Positions 35,481 through 47,934 are shown, numbered from the stretch's first letter. The stretch: 64,000 nucleotides of DNA from Sclerodactyla briareus (GCA_026419785.1 JAODTK010003543.1:1-64000), one strand, 5' to 3'. The notes: generated by a model from the sequence alone, not told the origin. Numbers and translations are program-made.

Positions 35481-36255
35481 AAGTGTGTGATCATCCGTGC
35501 AGCGAATTCTGGGTCCCCTTTGTCGACGTGCGATTTTAATATCCTGTGTCTCTTGTCAATGATGACATATTTTAGTGACATCATCTCGAAGCGTCAAAGT
35601 ACGCCCGAGGTCTTTAAAAGTCGTCATTGATTCGACCATGGTGACGCCCCACATGTAGGTTGGACCGTATTCCGTGTTGTCTCGCGAACGCGGAAGCGGA
35701 ACTGAATGGCTTCGTTCTTGAAATCGTTGAGTAACAGACGATTGTCCGCCTCCAACTCGATGTCGTCAATACAGCTTTCAATTTTTACACTTTCTGCTGT
35801 GACTCTATTACAATTGAGTGGAACCCGCGAATAACGATGAGCGTCTAAGGTTTCCAGACATCATTTTTGCGCACTCGCCGGAGTGCAGTCTCTATGGGGT
35901 TAATACCCGGTATACTGACTAAAACTTCGAATGTACTGATGAACGACGATATGATCACCAATCTGGTTGAAGCCAGTCCGTGCAGAAACAGGTTTCAAAG
36001 CAGAGATTCACCCCCTGGTCGATAGTTGACCAAGCTGTGGTCCATTCCTGCTCATTTGCGCGATAGTTCGAACAACAGCATGTTCTGTATCTATCAGGAA
36101 CTGTTACCGTGTCCAACGACACGTTGACAAAATTTACCGGGTCACCAATGATTTAATCCTTCGTGGATAAGGGGGATCTTTTGGAGACGAGTTCCGCCTC
36201 TACTGGACGCTGCACCACGGGTGGTTACAGTGAGTTTCTCCCGTAACTTGGTGCT
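35480..36255 (-). mobile_element. CR1/L2-like LINE reverse transcriptase remnant
   Basis: Read on the minus strand, 35834-35811 encodes LFAGSTQL, aligning with the LFADDTQLY catalytic motif of CR1/L2 reverse transcriptases; the two catalytic Asp are replaced by Gly-Ser. It is followed by IESCIDDIELEADNRLLLND and KNEAIQF (about 35780-35700), the usual region after the motif. Then come a GVTMVESMTTFKDLG word (about 35652-35608) and a TLRDD word. Upstream, 36100-35850 shows decayed frames in which I could not fix a conserved motif. Stops and frameshifts are frequent, so the copy is dead. Confidence 0.65.
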
Positions 36256-37430
36256 CATTCTATCGAAGATCCTTATTCTGTGTTTTGGGCCTCAGCGCGC
36301 TGATGAGTGGCAGAATAGAATGGGGCTCCCCCTTTTTTCACCTATTAGTCTCGTCGCGATACGGTTGCAGTGATACTCATTGCCGCTTGATTCATTCACC
36401 TCGGAACAACACCTCATAGTCTGGCACTGATTGAATCCATCTATGCAGTTACACATACACCTTCCATGTTTACTAATTGGTGGTGAACTCCATGATGAGT
36501 GCTAGCATTTGTTGTGGGAGTCTGTCTTGATGCACTATTTCCTTCCTCTACTAGCCTGTTTTCATGAACTGGGGGGGGGGGGGGGGGGGGGGGGGGGTTC
36601 GCCCTCTCAAGAGTTGGTTACACACTTGACCTCATGGCCTTGACACACCAGCTTGTTTGATGCTGACAGCAGTTGCCTCTGTTCAGAAAAAAGCTTGATC
36701 ACATACTCTGGAAAATCAATCTTTTGATCGCCTCTTTATATGTACTGTCTCGTTTTGGAGCTTGCATCACTTCTCCGCAGATTCATATCAGTTATTTCGA
36801 TTTGGGAGGTAAATTTCCATGGAAGGTCGCATATTGGCGTCTATCTGATCTTTGCACATACTAGCAGCATTGGAGTATCACGTATGTGCTCGCAATAGTC
36901 GAAAATTATGTACAATATTTGTTCCAAATTTTACCATAATTTTTTCGACGATCATGCATTTTTACGATTTTTTTTCCCATATTTCGGGTCGCGGCCATTT
37001 TTGACGCCATTTTGGAAAAATCAGGTTTCCCATCCTGTACCGATGGCATCTTTTTTTCGGTACATTTAGACACCCTTACCAACACGAAAATCAGTTGAAA
37101 ATTGATTCTTTACAATTTTTTCGCAGATGGATCGTATAATTGGGTTACTATCTAATGATTTTCCTGCCAAATGTGTCGTGAACCCTTAATGGCATAGTTA
37201 GTTCCTATTGAGTGTTAATTGAATCGGATTCCGCCTTCGGCCAAAAACAGTTTTCTCTCTGTTGAAATGGAAATATGAACAGAGTCAATTTCATATCATT
37301 ATCGGTTGTTGATTCATGATCGGCTCAATCTTAATCATTTCGGTTATAATTCTTATCAGTTAGTTATATCATCATCGGGTTTGGGGCCTGTAAATGGGGG
37401 CGGGGTAGGGGAAACTCTGCTGCCAGTAAT
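36255..37430. other. No recognisable gene; long poly-G
   Basis: Contains the 27-G run at 36571-36597 and two atttttgacgcc-type words near 36999-37010, the reverse of the ATGGC(T/G)GCC words at 34 kb. Confidence 0.35.
36571..36597 (+). repeat. Poly-G tract of 27
   Basis: This is the longest G homopolymer in the window. It could form stacked G-quadruplexes; the true length is uncertain because homopolymers are error-prone. Confidence 0.9.
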
Positions 37431-37535
37431 TTACTGTAGTAATTTACGATAAACTACTGTTAAAGTTACAGTAAAATGATATTACGGTAATTGTACTGTA
37501 AATTTACAGTCGTTTACGGTAAAGTAATCATGGGA
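37430..37535. repeat. Nested palindromic TTTACAGTAA/TTACTGTA cluster
   Basis: Words such as tttactgtagtaa, ttacagtaaaa, attacggtaat, actgtaaatttacagt and tttacggtaa recur within 100 bp, alternating in orientation. actgtaaatttacagt (37496-37511) is a perfect palindrome. This layout is typical of a miniature inverted-repeat element end or a palindromic satellite. Confidence 0.6.
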
Positions 37536-37539
37536 TGGG

Positions 37540-38770
37540 CCTTGCCAGACTTTTTTTTTGTTTTTTGGGGGTGGTGGGGGTGGCTTGCCAGACGCCATAA
37601 AACTGGGGGCCGCAAAACTAGCTGCCTACTGGAAAGCGGACCATTTCAAACAAAGTGTGACTGTTTCTCTATCACCCACACCTATACGAACAGTCATTTG
37701 CCATAAGACGTTTTACCCGGTCAGAAAGAGTGCCAGACGAATCTAGAAGACCCCCACCACACAGCTAGGGCAACCTAGCTGGGAGTGAGCAAAGTTGGAG
37801 CAACAATTGTTCACCATACGGTCATGGCCAGACTTTTAACCTGGTGTAAATGGGGCGCCGAACGACCTCCTCTTGTCATATGCCAACGGTAAACCACAGG
37901 GATGCACCATTTTTTTCTATGGTCCTGCCTACTATCATGATCTTCCGGTCGCCACACTTCCTGGACTGCTTGGCCCCTTCCTTATAGCTAAATGAGCCTT
38001 GCTCATGATTCAGCCAGTTGTAACAAAGCGTTTTATTGAATTCTCACCAACCCATCCACCGCAAACGGTTATTGTCAGTCGTTCTACGCAGTGGAAAATG
38101 GGCGTCAGCCAGGCTACTATATCGGTGAAGTCCAAAAACCAGTTGGAATCATAAACGTGATCGCCGACGTCTTTCAATTGTGGGCTTTTGCGGTCATGAT
38201 GGTCCCGATTCACCCATCCGCGACTGCACGGCGAGCGCACCATTATATCCATTCTCTAGGTCCCCCGTTTTCTAAATTTGACCAAAATATTGCTAGACCA
38301 CTTGTTAAGGAAACCATTCCGCGAGTTCCGTAACTCCCACCTCGTATGCAGACTAGAAAGAACTTTGCTGCTTATAAACGGTCATCCAAGTTCAACTTCC
38401 TTTTGGAATTCTCCACATACAGACATATACGCAAGGTAACAGAATTTGTATCCCTCCTGTAATTTGGTAGGTCCATAGAGTGCATGCAGCAGATGAATCA
38501 TTAAGACTGATTTTTGTGCGATTTGCTGTTGATATTCGGTAATGTAAATGTCACTAAAACGGTTAACTGATGCTAGACACGAAATCGTGTATACATAAAA
38601 GTCTGTACGTATAGGTTTTACCATATTGTTTTCCAACTCCCCCCGTATAATTGGCCACCAAAATTCAACAAACCCCTCTGTAATAATGCAGATTCAGCTT
38701 GCTAACATCATTGTTCATAAACAATAACGAAGGCCACTTGTGGCTAACAATATTTCATGTATTCCCAAAA
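37540..38770. other. No recognisable gene
   Basis: G-rich start (37560-37585), then unique sequence. Several 60-80 codon frames on both strands (for example 38010-38333) have no recognisable motif. Confidence 0.3.
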
Positions 38771-38772
38771 TC

Positions 38773-38782
38773 ATAATAATAC

Positions 38783-38844
<62 letters not shown>

Positions 38845-38870
38845 TAATAATAATAATACTAATAAAAAAA
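38773..38870. repeat. AAT microsatellite bounding LINE copy 1
   Basis: An aataataat tract with occasional act interruptions. It lies at the 5' side of the plus-strand LINE fragment, mirroring the TTA tract at 46441-46545 next to the minus-strand copy. Confidence 0.9.
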
Positions 38871-38989
38871 AGAAAAAACTAAAAATTAAAAATGTTGTTT
38901 TTTAGAATAAACAGGGAGTTAAGTAGTGCGGCATCATCGGCATACAGGAATCGCTAAGACAGGTTCTGGATCCAGGCTCACCGGAGACA

Positions 38990-40128
38990 GAAACAAAATA
39001 CATGCCATAAATACATACGCCTTGCCAGGTAATTACATACACGTCAGGCATAATAGATTTGGACGCAGATTGATCTGGCCGGTCTCGACAGGATGACTAG
39101 AAAACCCTGAACATGGTGGGGGACTGCAACCCACTATCTGACATACACGACTGTTATCTCCCGAGAAAGAACGGAGGTAGAGGCCTGAAGAAGTTGCTGC
39201 CAGAATAGAAATCCGGTGTGGCCGACTGCAGGATACATCTGCCAAGCTAATACACCGACCCACTATAGAGGCGTTATGGCGTAACAAAGCACTGGTTGGC
39301 CACAAACCGAATGGAGACACGGGCAGACTGGCAAAACAGTACACGAGAAATGTACAGCGAACCGCTTACATGGCAGATACCGAAGGCAGGTCTCAGAATT
39401 CACATCAACAGAGAAGGCGTACCAGTGGATGATGCAAAACACAGGGGGGGAGGGCTTAAATAAACAGAGCGCTAATAACAGCAGCGCAAGATCAAGCGAC
39501 CCACAAGACTGCGACCCACAAGTGAGGCATGCTCGAAAATAGATGGGAGCCTCTATAGGTCAGGACCACAACAACCGTGCGCACTGCCAGACACCACAGA
39601 GTGTGTGAGTTCGCACACGATCCAAAAGGAACCCAAACCCAACCCATGGACGCATAAGACAGAGCCAGATCCTCGGGGACTTCGAAATCAGAACCGATCG
39701 AGTATACACGAAAGAAGACCAGACCTGGTGATAGGGACAAGCAGCAAGAGAAATGGCAAACGTTCGTCGACGTGGCATTCCCCCGCACACCAAACATCGT
39801 TCATGAAGAAGAGCAAAGATAGAGAAATCCAAGGAGCTGCGACGCGAGGTACGAGCTGTGGAAGCAAGGCCAAGGTTGTGCCCGTCGTGATAGGGGCATT
39901 CGGCCGCAGTCACCACCAACATAGATAGGATAGTAGACTCACATTGGACGATACGCAGGCACCCACATGCACCACTCCCTAACGAAAGCGGCCAATAACT
40001 TGGCCACTCCCAAAGACGTGTCTCACCTCCCATAATCCGGGTAGGATTCCGAGTTCAGAGAACACGGAGAGGTCACAGCCACGGATATGATTGGAGGAGA
40101 GAAAAAGATAAAATAATAATAATAAAAA
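38990..40128 (+). mobile_element. Non-LTR retrotransposon, 3' end, copy 1
   Basis: Plus-strand frames, interrupted by shifts, give HAINTYALP (near 39003), a THAP-like-free stretch with AKQYTRNVQRTAYMAD (about 39318-39365), RRPDLVIGTSS (about 39714-39750) and VVPVVIGAFG (39875-39904). The order YALP..., RRPD.V, VPVV(I/V)GA(L/F)G is the C-terminal signature of a widespread invertebrate non-LTR reverse transcriptase group. The 3' word aatccgggtaggattccgag (40034-40053) is shared exactly with copy 2. The element ends in an aataataataa tail at about 40110-40125. The reverse transcriptase core is missing. Confidence 0.6.
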
Positions 40129-40169
40129 AAGAATGAGATGAGGGCGCAAACAGGGCGCGAAATACACAA

Positions 40170-40430
40170 CAAAGACAATATAAGCAGGAGAATCAGTCAG
40201 GCAGAAAGTGCTGGTGAGTGAAGAGAAACGTTTTAAGAAGAGACTTGAAAGTAGCTACAGTCGGGAGCCAGACGGAAACTGAAGTCAGGAAGAGTATTCC
40301 ACAACGGAGGAGCAGTAGAGGAAAAATGAAACGGTATAACAGACCAGAAACTTGGTGGAGGAGCGAACCATGCTACGCCTAGGGAAAGCCATCTAACTCT
40401 GAAATTGCCCGGTCGTATAGCGAACATGAA
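40170..40430 (-). mobile_element. L2-like LINE, extreme C-terminus of reverse transcriptase
   Basis: The minus-strand frame contains FHFSSTAPPLWNTLPDFSF and then YFQVSSK, continuing in another frame as a KT-F-F word. This matches the closing motif of L2/CR1 reverse transcriptases (F...AP.LWN.LP......FK..LKT.LF). It lies directly against the 3' end of LINE copy 1 on the opposite strand and overlaps the left edge of duplicated block A. It is truncated. Confidence 0.65.
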
Positions 40431-43400
40431 GTCGGACTCTGCTATAGCCTGACCTAGCTCTCTACAGATACTTTGTTATTTTTTGTTGTAAAAGATGAAA
40501 TAATCGAAACTTCTGCAACTTTTACTCTATCAATATTTCACCAACATACCACTCCATTCTGAATATAATTCCGAAAATACCCAGTTTATTCACCCACAAA
40601 TGGTGTTTCAGTATTTTTACCGTTGTTGACCAGAACCCATATGCCGTACGTATACCAACAGCTGTCTTCCTGGAAGACTTCACCGGCATGCGATGAAAAG
40701 AAGAAACGGATGGTATGTGCTTCAGGTATTTCCTGTGTATATAGCGGTCTCTTGCTTATAGTGACCTATACTCTTGCTGGGATTTTCACTAATGTAGAAT
40801 CCGACATATTTACTGAATTCCCTACCGTTGTACATCAGTCGATTCTGATCGAAACCAAATACGGTCAAGTTTTAATCCTAATTGTTTTCTGTTTTTGAAT
40901 CAACAATATGATAGATGAGTACGTTTCGTGCACACACTAGACTCGGAAACCGACGGATATCTGGGAATAACCGGAGCTTAGTATAAAATGGTTCGATAAT
41001 CCACCAATTACTCATTTGATAGATGTGTGTTTAGTAATACATTTATCATTTCTTATCTGGCAGCGTTGTTAACAATCGGCAGAAGGATCTAGATCAAACC
41101 TCTTAACATTGAATGTTTCGCAGGAGCCATGTGAACCAAATATCATAACCCCCCTCAGTCCATGTGGGTTCGCCAACTTTACAATCTGTAGACGTAATAT
41201 AATTAAGATGACATCATAGCCTGTTAATAGATGCCTTTGCGTGAGTTACAGCAAATTACTAAAATCATTCCCTAATGTTAGAAGCAATTTCACAGAACAA
41301 TTTGTGACCCATCTATTACGAAACAAAATCGAGAAGGCTTCCCCACATTGGCTGATCTCATCCACCATCCCTGATAATTAAGTCATTTCAATTGGGGATA
41401 CAGGTGTAATTTACAGTAATATAATCCACACACCTTTCACCTTGGGTGGCATCAGCTGACGATGGGGTAAAAGTATTAATCGCTTCAGGGTTTGGAATGT
41501 GCAGCGTAGCCCACTGTAATTTAGGTCTGCCTATATTTGACCACTTTTATATTTCCTATCCTACAGAAAGGACGACCCAGAGATCAAGACAGTGAGTAAC
41601 AACGTGTTTGAACTATCGAAGCAAAAAACCAACAAACACATACTCTTGAGGAAATCCATCGCCTCATTTCTGCTCCGCTAGTTGAACGGAAATCCTTAAA
41701 TTTGCTTCTATGGTTTTCACCCGATAACAGTGAAAAGCAATTCATGAACAATATGTGGCGTATTGAGTTGTAGAAAAAATAGACCATCTAGCTTTTGGTT
41801 TTAGAAGCCAGCTATGATCACAAACATCCATACCAGTTGCATGATATAATAGTACCGGAATTATCAGACTGCGTAGTAGTCTAATTTCAACCATTCTTCA
41901 ATCGCTTCGCTTTCTTACGTCTTTCGGTTCCTTTGTGGGCAGTCTGCACACCCTGAGTATTTCAGTTTACCCAGTTCTGAAAACTTACCTGAAGTCCAAA
42001 AGACAGGTGGCAATAGGGCATTCCTGGAGCCAGGAAAACAGATCACCAGAACGAGAATCAGCGTTTAGACAGTATTGGGAAGTTGTCCGGAATAGTCTGG
42101 AGTAGTGAGGATGACACGTTAGGGAAATGTCATGTTAAGCAGCTTAAAAATGACCAAAGATTTGAAAACCTCCTATTAGCTAAGATCTATGAGGTGAATA
42201 GAACCCTACGAAGTGCTGCTTTTGATATTAATTGCTCACAGTTTGTATACTCTACGAATACGAGCGTTCAATCCTCTCTGTAGATGACGGGGACACGCTA
42301 GAATTCATATGAATGTATGATGACTAGTCGGAGCAATCGTTAAAGGGCACATCGTATCACAATGGTAATTAATGGACAATTCTACCGAAAATTTACGAGC
42401 CACCTCTTAGAATTTTTTTCAAATCAAATCGAAAGGCTGAAGGACCTCGCAGAGGACGGGGATTGGGGACCGGTGTTGCCCCCCATTTATTTATTAAAAT
42501 ATATCAAAATTTTACTATTCGTGATGAATATGAGATTTAGACTGAAATGCAGTAGCCTTGGAGAATGACCGTTGGATGTTTGTATTGAAACTGAATCATG
42601 CCAATAAAAAGAAATGAAAACTCTAGGCTATGCTACCAATGACCCCAGAAATTCAAAATGGAATTAACTTTCGGAAAAAACAGGATTTGTTATGGATATT
42701 TATACCAAGTTTTAATTTGTCAAGCTATTAACTGTATTCACCTTCAAACGGCACAACTGGGTCGGTGGTGCCATCAAACTGAAGCGAGGCCACGAATGAC
42801 GATAGTCAGGTAACATACGATGCAACTGTAGATGGCATCCCAGAAAATACTTTTCAAGAGAGTACTTCAATTCCTTAAACCAATGGTTCCGATATTTACA
42901 TCTAAGTCTTCTAAGAATATTGCTCCTATTTAGGGAAAGTTGTTGGTTCGAAAGTTATTATTCTCCAACGAAGCGTCATGCGGCATACAAATCGAGGTCG
43001 AGAAAATTGTGTCATTGGAATTCATTGCAATCAAATTTATCGATAGTTTTGCTAGACAACTTGTTAAGACATAAAAGCTTTTTTGTTGTTGACAGTTTGC
43101 AAGAATGAACTGGCTTGTGATACCAATACTCGACACGGACACACAAAGTAACGTCAAGGGGTCACAATTTTTGTCCAGGGTTAGAATTCCTACAACAATA
43201 TTTGATGGCATTTTTTAAAACATACAATTTGTATAAGGATAAAGCACCCATTCTTACAGGTACTACGAGGCTGGTTATGGCTCAAAATGAGATTTGAGCT
43301 TTTCGATGGTCTTTTCGGTATGTTAGGATATGACACGAAATGACTTTGGACGAAATCGAGAGAAATATTGTCTGTTTTTTATCAGGACAGGACTGTGAAA

Positions 43401-44235
43401 AAGGACACAGCTGTGAATTTATCGGTTTGATTTACCCTGTTCAGAGAACCCCCAAGATTGAGTACCACCATGTGCGCAGTTGGTGTAGTCAGATATCCTG
43501 TGCGTTCTATAAAGTATAGGCGTATTTGAGAGGGTAAGCGAGATCGAGACAAGTCAAGTCTCCGTTGTATATAGGTATGAGTATGGACCTGTCTCGTTTG
43601 GAGACCGAGACGGTGGTAATCGTTTTAAAAAAAAAACAATAAAAAAAACGATACGTCCACTGCAGCCGTGAAATTCGTAATTTTGGAACTGCAATAAGCA
43701 TGCGCAAAATAAATTCGGGCCATTATTCAAAACAATAGTGCATTTTGACAAGAATACAAGCTCTTCGTTAAAGTCTTTCGTCTGAGAGAGGTGTATAACG
43801 GGTAGTTTTTTTCGATTCCTTAGCCTGAAATGCCAAATTCACGAGAATATTTCGGAGCTAATTCGAACAAAACGTTAACGATACGTAACACTGTAAATAC
43901 AATGCCATGAAAATTTACCAGCGAAGCGACCGGTGCAACATCACCAGTGCTGTGCATTTTGGGTTGGTAACGAAGCAGAAACCGACAAAACTTGCAAATC
44001 TTGTTATTGAACAGCGGACGGTAGGTGAGCGAAACCGGTGGCAGAACTGAGTTGGGATAGCAATTACAGATACAAACTTAGAGACAGTTGATAAAATTAT
44101 GACAACTTGTGATTGATGATAATAATCCGAGGATACGAAAAGTTTATTGCGTGGATGCTTGTAGGCAGATCAGTGATGTGAAAGCTGGCAGAGTAGTTCT
44201 GATGCTTCAGAACGTCTGTGATTACCCTCCTTATG
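40376..44235 (+). repeat. Duplicated block A (direct copy of 57147-61690)
   Basis: Collinear anchor words shared with block B: gctctctacagatactttgttattttttg (40456 / 57222), aatgtttcgcaggagc (41112 / 57928), caatctgtagacgtaatat (41182 / 57998), gatcaccagaacgagaatcagc (42043 / 59756), ctacgaagtgctg (42208 / 59894), ccaacgaagcgt (42966 / 60631), and gctggcagag-tagttctgatgcttc (44187 / 61650). Divergence is substantial, with many indels. A has about 430 bp (43383-43815) that B lacks, and lacks about 1.1 kb that B has. No protein-coding frame is conserved between the copies, so selection on protein is not evident. Confidence 0.85.
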
Positions 44236-45090
44236 GCATCGAAGTTTGTTGAATTTTCCGGGGTCTGCGCGAGGACGTTGAACGGGACGCCATATAGACA
44301 AAACAGCGTATTGGTTGAAATAAAGTCTGTATAGTGGAGGACTGTGGCATAGACATTTTAAAGTAGTAATAGCTTCCTAGGGCAAACGTACACCGAAAGA
44401 ATTATATGGAAAAATACAATTTATGAATAGAATCATACATGGCTTGTTATGAATATTATTAGGTCTGGGATTTGACCTTCAACTCTTTGGGGTCTAGACG
44501 ATGAAAAGTTGGTGTCTCTGAGCGCGAACTCGGGAAGTGTATGTATAGACGCAAGGGTTTGCAGTGATGAAGATTGTTCCATGTCGGCGCGAAAAAAATT
44601 CGAAACAATATGGACGAAGTGAATAGATAGATTACGGCGTGTTGTACCAATACCCACGCATATGGTGTTGTAGTTTGGTAGTGGTTTGCGGATTACGACC
44701 ATGTGGTCGTTCAATGGGATTGGTGGTGGGTTCGAGACAAGGGTCGATAGTAAAATAGTGGTCCAGTACCTGGGTGGCAGGGAACCTTTCTGCTTATCCA
44801 AAGATCAAGTTGTATGTAGATTGCAGGAGACTAGTTCTTCCAGCCTGGCTTTCATACCCATACAGTTTGCCGAGTTCCCGCTGGGAAAATCATCCAACAA
44901 ACAAGCAAAACAAACACACAATCACACAAACAACAAAACAATAAACATTGCCAACATTCTGTTATGAAACATATAATCCCTCTCCTTAAAAAATTTCGGG
45001 TCACATTACTTGAGATGGTGCTATGATGATGATGATCATGTACTCATCATGCACAGAGAAGAGGGATCCTAGCATGACGAAATATTCTCT
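44236..45090. other. No recognisable gene
   Basis: A 122-codon minus-strand frame (44433-44801) and a 93-codon plus-strand frame (44686-44967) overlap. Neither has a motif that I recognise, and the second ends in A/C simple sequence (44900-44945). Confidence 0.3.
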
Positions 45091-45091
45091 T

Positions 45092-45205
45092 TATATTATG
45101 ATATTATATTATTATTAGTCTTATTATTATTATTATGATTCTTATGATAGTATGATTATTATTATTATTAGTATTAGTATTGATTATTATTATCTTGATT
45201 TACAT
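45092..45205. repeat. TTA microsatellite at the 3' end of LINE copy 2
   Basis: A ttattattat tract with gatt interruptions. On the minus strand it is the (TAA)n tail of the element at 45210-46440. Confidence 0.85.
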
Positions 45206-45209
45206 TCTC

Positions 45210-46440
45210 CTCACAACTCCTGGTTGGTTCTCTATTCTTCTTCCTTGACCTCGGAATCCTACCCGGATTTTGGGAGGAGGTCTAGGTTCGTCGGAGTATG
45301 TGAGGGTGCCCAGGAGTGCGGCTTTGGGTTTCGTACTGTGATTACCCAGGTATGCTCGTATGTGTGATCAATTCTGGGTGTGGTAGCTCTAGTGCGCCGA
45401 TAACTACAGGTACCACTCTGCCTTTCACGTCCACATCCCTCTGTATGTTCGACAGTTTCACGGTCCTGCGTACTTGTCGATTTTTCTGGTTCCTTTCCGT
45501 ACTATGTTGGTTATCGTACGGGTACATCTACTATTGTCGCATATTCAGTCTCTTTGTCGACGATTACCAGGTCAGGTCTTCGGCTGCGCTATGACCCTGT
45601 CTGTTCTGATCTCGAAATCCCAGAGAATTTTGACCTCTCATTCTCTTATCTCCTCTTCCACTGCTTGGTTGCAGTGAAGCCCACGGTACTTGCTGTGTGG
45701 GTATGTCGTAGTCTGGCAGATTTCTGTGCAATGCAGCGGCTTACGTCCTATGCCTTTTCAGTACAGTGGATCCGGCCATTTCCTGACCTGCCGTTGTTAG
45801 GTGGCTGACAGTCTCATTGCCCATTGCACATTCTGCACTTTGAATCGTTGGAGGTACGGAGTATTCTGGCTCGATGGTTGCTTGGTGTTTAGGGCTGGTC
45901 CTGCGCATCTGTTTTTTGGCTTCGTGTCTCAACTTCAGCCCTGGGCATGTGTGGTCCATCTGTAAGCGAAATCATAATTCGTCACATCTTCCACCTCTCT
46001 CGGGTATTATCCATGTATTTGTTTCTGCGCATCACCCCGTATTTCTTGCAACTATTAGCTTGGGTAGCTTCCTTGTCGTTGGTGGGTTATTGTTCAGTCC
46101 TTCCCATCTGGTTGGCCAACACGGCTAGCAGGGTGGTCACTATATCCACTCTCTGAGTTCTGCACACTCATGTCCCACTGATGCTCGGACCTCTCTTAGA
46201 CCCCTTCCTCCGCGTTCTGAGGAGATAGAGTCCCTGTTTAAATCTGCTCGGGGATCGCAGACCTCCGTACATGGTGATCAGTTTTCTATTTCTTGTCTTC
46301 CTGTCCCTTTCGTCAGTTTCGTTTCGTGTCCAAGTGAATACCCCAGCCGTGTATTTTATGACTGGTAGGGCGTAGGTGTGATGGGCCTGTATCTTGTTCT
46401 GGCCATTCAGATTCGATTTCAGCACTTGGCCGTAACGCAA
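45210..46440 (-). mobile_element. Non-LTR retrotransposon, 3' end, copy 2 (inverted relative to copy 1)
   Basis: Minus-strand frames give KSNLNGQNKIQA, YALPVIKYTAGVFTW and TRK-LITMYGGL (46430-46240), then VVPVVIGAL and PELITHTSIPG (about 45420-45345). These are the post-catalytic and C-terminal signatures of the same non-LTR group as copy 1. The 3' word is identical over 20 bp (ctcggaatcctacccggatt at 45250-45269, the reverse complement of the copy 1 word). The copy keeps more of the 5' portion of this domain than copy 1 but still lacks the catalytic core. It is broken by frameshifts. Confidence 0.7.
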
Positions 46441-46499
46441 GCATTATTATTAATTATTATTAGTATTATTATTATTAATTATTATTATATTATATTATC

Positions 46500-46535
<36 letters not shown>

Positions 46536-46545
46536 TTTTATTATT
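46441..46545. repeat. TTA microsatellite at the 5' side of LINE copy 2
   Basis: A ttattatta tract with a perfect core at about 46500-46535. It marks the truncation point of the element on its 5' side. Confidence 0.9.
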
Positions 46546-46549
46546 ATTT

Positions 46550-47570
46550 TCGGAATTTTGGGAAGAATTCTTGTTCTGCTTTTCTCTACGTCTTAGTTGT
46601 TGGGGTTCAAGGTCTTTCATATATCTGCGGTCCTTCCTGACCCTTTACATACTAACTAAAACTAAATAACTGGAACTAACCTAAACTTCGGTAATGATCT
46701 TGGGTCACCCCCCCCCATTTCCAATCTTGTAAATTGTAGATAATCTCATGTTACGCTTCTTAATCAATGGCTTCTCAAGTTTCTAGTTTCTGCAGTTCTT
46801 CTCAACCGAATCAGACGTTGATCTTCGCGTTGTTCAAGTTGATCTGCGCTCCGCGCCCCCATATGAGTATCGTTCCTCTTTTATATGGATAGCTGTTGGT
46901 GACTCGTTCAACACTCATTCAACCGTCGCTGCCAGGCATATATGTTCGCAAAAGTGGAAGAATATCTGGACAACTCCACCACTGCTTCATGCAATGGGTA
47001 TCACGCGCTTTGGCAACCGTGCAACGGTCTCTTTCCTGGGTTATACCCATACAGAACTACTACAGAACCATAAGAGACCGGAATGCCAAAGTCGTCGCAC
47101 GACTTGTTACCGCTTTTGGCTGAAACCACCATGTTTTTCAAATACTTTTCATTTCCTTTAGTGTCCGCGAGAGAGTGGAGTATAATATTGGACTCCTAAT
47201 AGGTTGACTCAACCAAGAACCCCGTCACCAATGTCTGAAGTCAACCTCCACTCAGAGCACCAGCTACCTAGTATGGGCACCTATCACTGTGCCATTTTTG
47301 TTATGTTGCCAAACCCCTAAGCCAGGTAGCGGGCCCCCCGTTAATATACGCCCGGCATTGGCATCTCGCCTTCCCAGAAATAACCGGGCTCGAACGGTCA
47401 TGAGGTGTCCCCGTGTGCACACAAGTGACTGTGTCCGGTAGCAATTGCCCATGACGAGGTCCGCCGACAGAGTTTGAGAATCGATCTCTGAACATTTGAT
47501 TATGCATGAGATTACCCTCTTGAGAGCGGGAAGCGGTTACTCGCGCGCAGTGACAACCTCTGCTTCCTCC
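46550..47570. other. No recognisable gene
   Basis: Contains a C-run at 46708-46715 and a ctgcgctccgcgcc word at 46844-46857. The open frames are not protein-like. Confidence 0.3.
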
Positions 47571-47574
47571 TCAG

Positions 47575-47699
47575 AATACTCAGGACTCAAAGGGTTAAAG
47601 AACGATTTATCTTATCCATCTCCAACAACTTACGCTCGATTTCAAGATCTCGATGACCCCAATTCTAATGTAAGCTCAGAACTCTCTCCGGATGTCTAA
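47575..47699 (+). CDS. Possible coding exon (cytoplasmic-tail-like), function unknown
   Basis: A strong splice acceptor (acaacctctgcttcctcctcag) ends at 47574. The following frame reads YSGLKGLKNDLSYPSPTTYA, then RFQDLDDPNSN, and stops at 47697-47699 after VSSELSPDV. A donor-like GTAAGC at 47670 gives the alternative of an internal exon 47575-47669 ending in phase 0. The peptide is polar and Ser/Pro/Asp-rich, like a disordered tail. The acceptor is among the best in the window, but no partner exon was recognised and no family name is justified. Confidence 0.35.
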
Positions 47700-47930
47700 A
47701 TACTGATAATGACTCATTCCCTTGACTAATTCACAACTACTTTCTACGATTATGGGTCATATTGACATATTAAACCAGAAAGCCAAAAGGATTAGTGCTT
47801 CCTTGACCCTCTGACAACGCTATGCCTAATACAGGACAGAAGAGAGATTGTACCAGCTCATTACGGGCCACTCAACGTCTGACAAATATTCTCTTCTCCA
47901 AACCACCCAATAGGGTTCCTGTTCTCTTGA
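47700..47930. other. No feature seen
   Basis: Short unique segment between the exon candidate and the inverted AGGTCA-family repeat. Confidence 0.3.
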
Positions 47931-47934
47931 TAGG

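Noticed and set aside
39560-40033. Minus-strand 157-codon frame
   Set aside because: It is the antisense shadow of the plus-strand LINE copy 1, whose RRPDLVI and VPVVIGA motifs fix the true strand.
44433-44801. Minus-strand 122-codon frame
   Set aside because: No family motif, no splice context, overlapped by a plus-strand frame, and located between repeats.
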